Made by a program: the position numbers and the translations under genes
Shown here: positions 34,540 to 34,660 of the stretch, in pieces
Layout: every line of letters begins with the position of its first letter
Numbering within the stretch: position 1 is the first letter of the stretch
The notes under the pieces: generated by a model
Seen by the model: the letters and a program-made list of their open reading frames with translations, nothing else
Database searches by the model: none
What the model was told of the DNA's origin: nothing
Origin: a virus
Direction: 5' to 3' (one strand)
DNA length: 34,660 bases
IMG/VR virus record: IMGVR_UViG_3300028114_000046
Coordinates: 1 to 34,660 of that record

Positions 34540-34660
34540 TTATACTTTTAGCGCTTTACGCAATTCATTACGCAATCTGCGAATTTCTTTTTGTTGTGCA
34601 ACATTTTGTTTATAAAATAAAAACATTACCAACATTGAACCGCTTAGCGCAATAATAATT
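34540..34660 (-). CDS. Partial small membrane protein (5' end outside window or near the edge)
   Basis: Visible residues include ALSGSMLVMFLFYKQNVAQQ and KEIRRLRNELRKAL: a membrane helix followed by a basic coiled-coil tail. An ATG at the Met-Leu-Val-Met position could be the start, or the gene continues beyond 34660. Confidence 0.5.
   Translation of the reverse strand, partial: IIIALSGSMLVMFLFYKQNVAQQKEIRRLRNELRKALKV

Noticed and set aside
1-34660. CRISPR array, insertion sequence or integrase
   Set aside because: No regularly spaced direct repeats, transposase motifs, terminal inverted repeats or recombinase were seen in reading the window.

Overview
The window looks like part of the genome of a double-stranded DNA bacteriophage that infects an actinobacterium, most plausibly a freshwater Nanopelagicales (acI) type. 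It is AT-rich and tightly packed. It carries a CHAP endolysin with small membrane proteins, three tRNA genes, a WhiB-like regulator, a DUF7455-like zinc protein and an actinobacterial-type GIY-YIG protein. A secreted trypsin-like protease ends in a Cys-Lys-Gly...Lys-Cys-Pro tail that I associate with proteins of freshwater Actinobacteria. No capsid, portal, terminase, integrase or polymerase is visible, so both ends continue outside the window.

Layout. Positions 1-20958 are almost all rightward: a lysis block (1-1881: small membrane proteins, a lipoprotein, DUF2061, CHAP lysin), an HslV-like Ntn hydrolase (1906-2436), then a long accessory cassette (2459-19548). The cassette holds a carbamoyltransferase, a paralogous pair of unknown proteins, several glycosyltransferases, a Stealth-like sugar-phosphate transferase (leftward), two methyltransferases, an SGNH-like hydrolase and four 2OG-Fe(II) oxygenases, interspersed with Hsp20, a thermonuclease-like nuclease, zinc proteins and WhiB. 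A secreted protease and a holin-like protein close it. A terminator near 20990 separates it from a leftward block (21017-23025) with two more oxygenases and very small genes. Positions 23087-24989 carry rightward GIY-YIG, RsmI-like and zinc-protein genes, with a leftward set of micro-genes between. From about 25027 to the end everything is leftward: many small genes in overlapping chains, DUF932, a Gp88-like protein and tRNA-Asp, typical of an early-gene arm.

How it may work together. The glycosyltransferases, carbamoyltransferase, methyltransferases, hydrolase and six oxygenases suggest modification of a glycan or protein, in the virion or at the host surface (inference). The regulatory layer is unusually legible. 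At least twelve genes have a -10 box ending exactly six bases, or close to six, before an ATG, which implies leaderless mRNAs. Leftward promoters share TTGNNT-N17-TANACT cores with a conserved run of T and C just inside the -35. Three sites match TGTGANNTANNTCACA, the CRP/GlxR consensus, or differ by one base. A GAGCA hairpin element recurs five times on the 3' side of genes. No stretch over 300 bases lacks a gene. The largest gaps (29148-29353, 30371-30634, 32254-32478) hold promoters, hairpins, a tRNA and repeat motifs.
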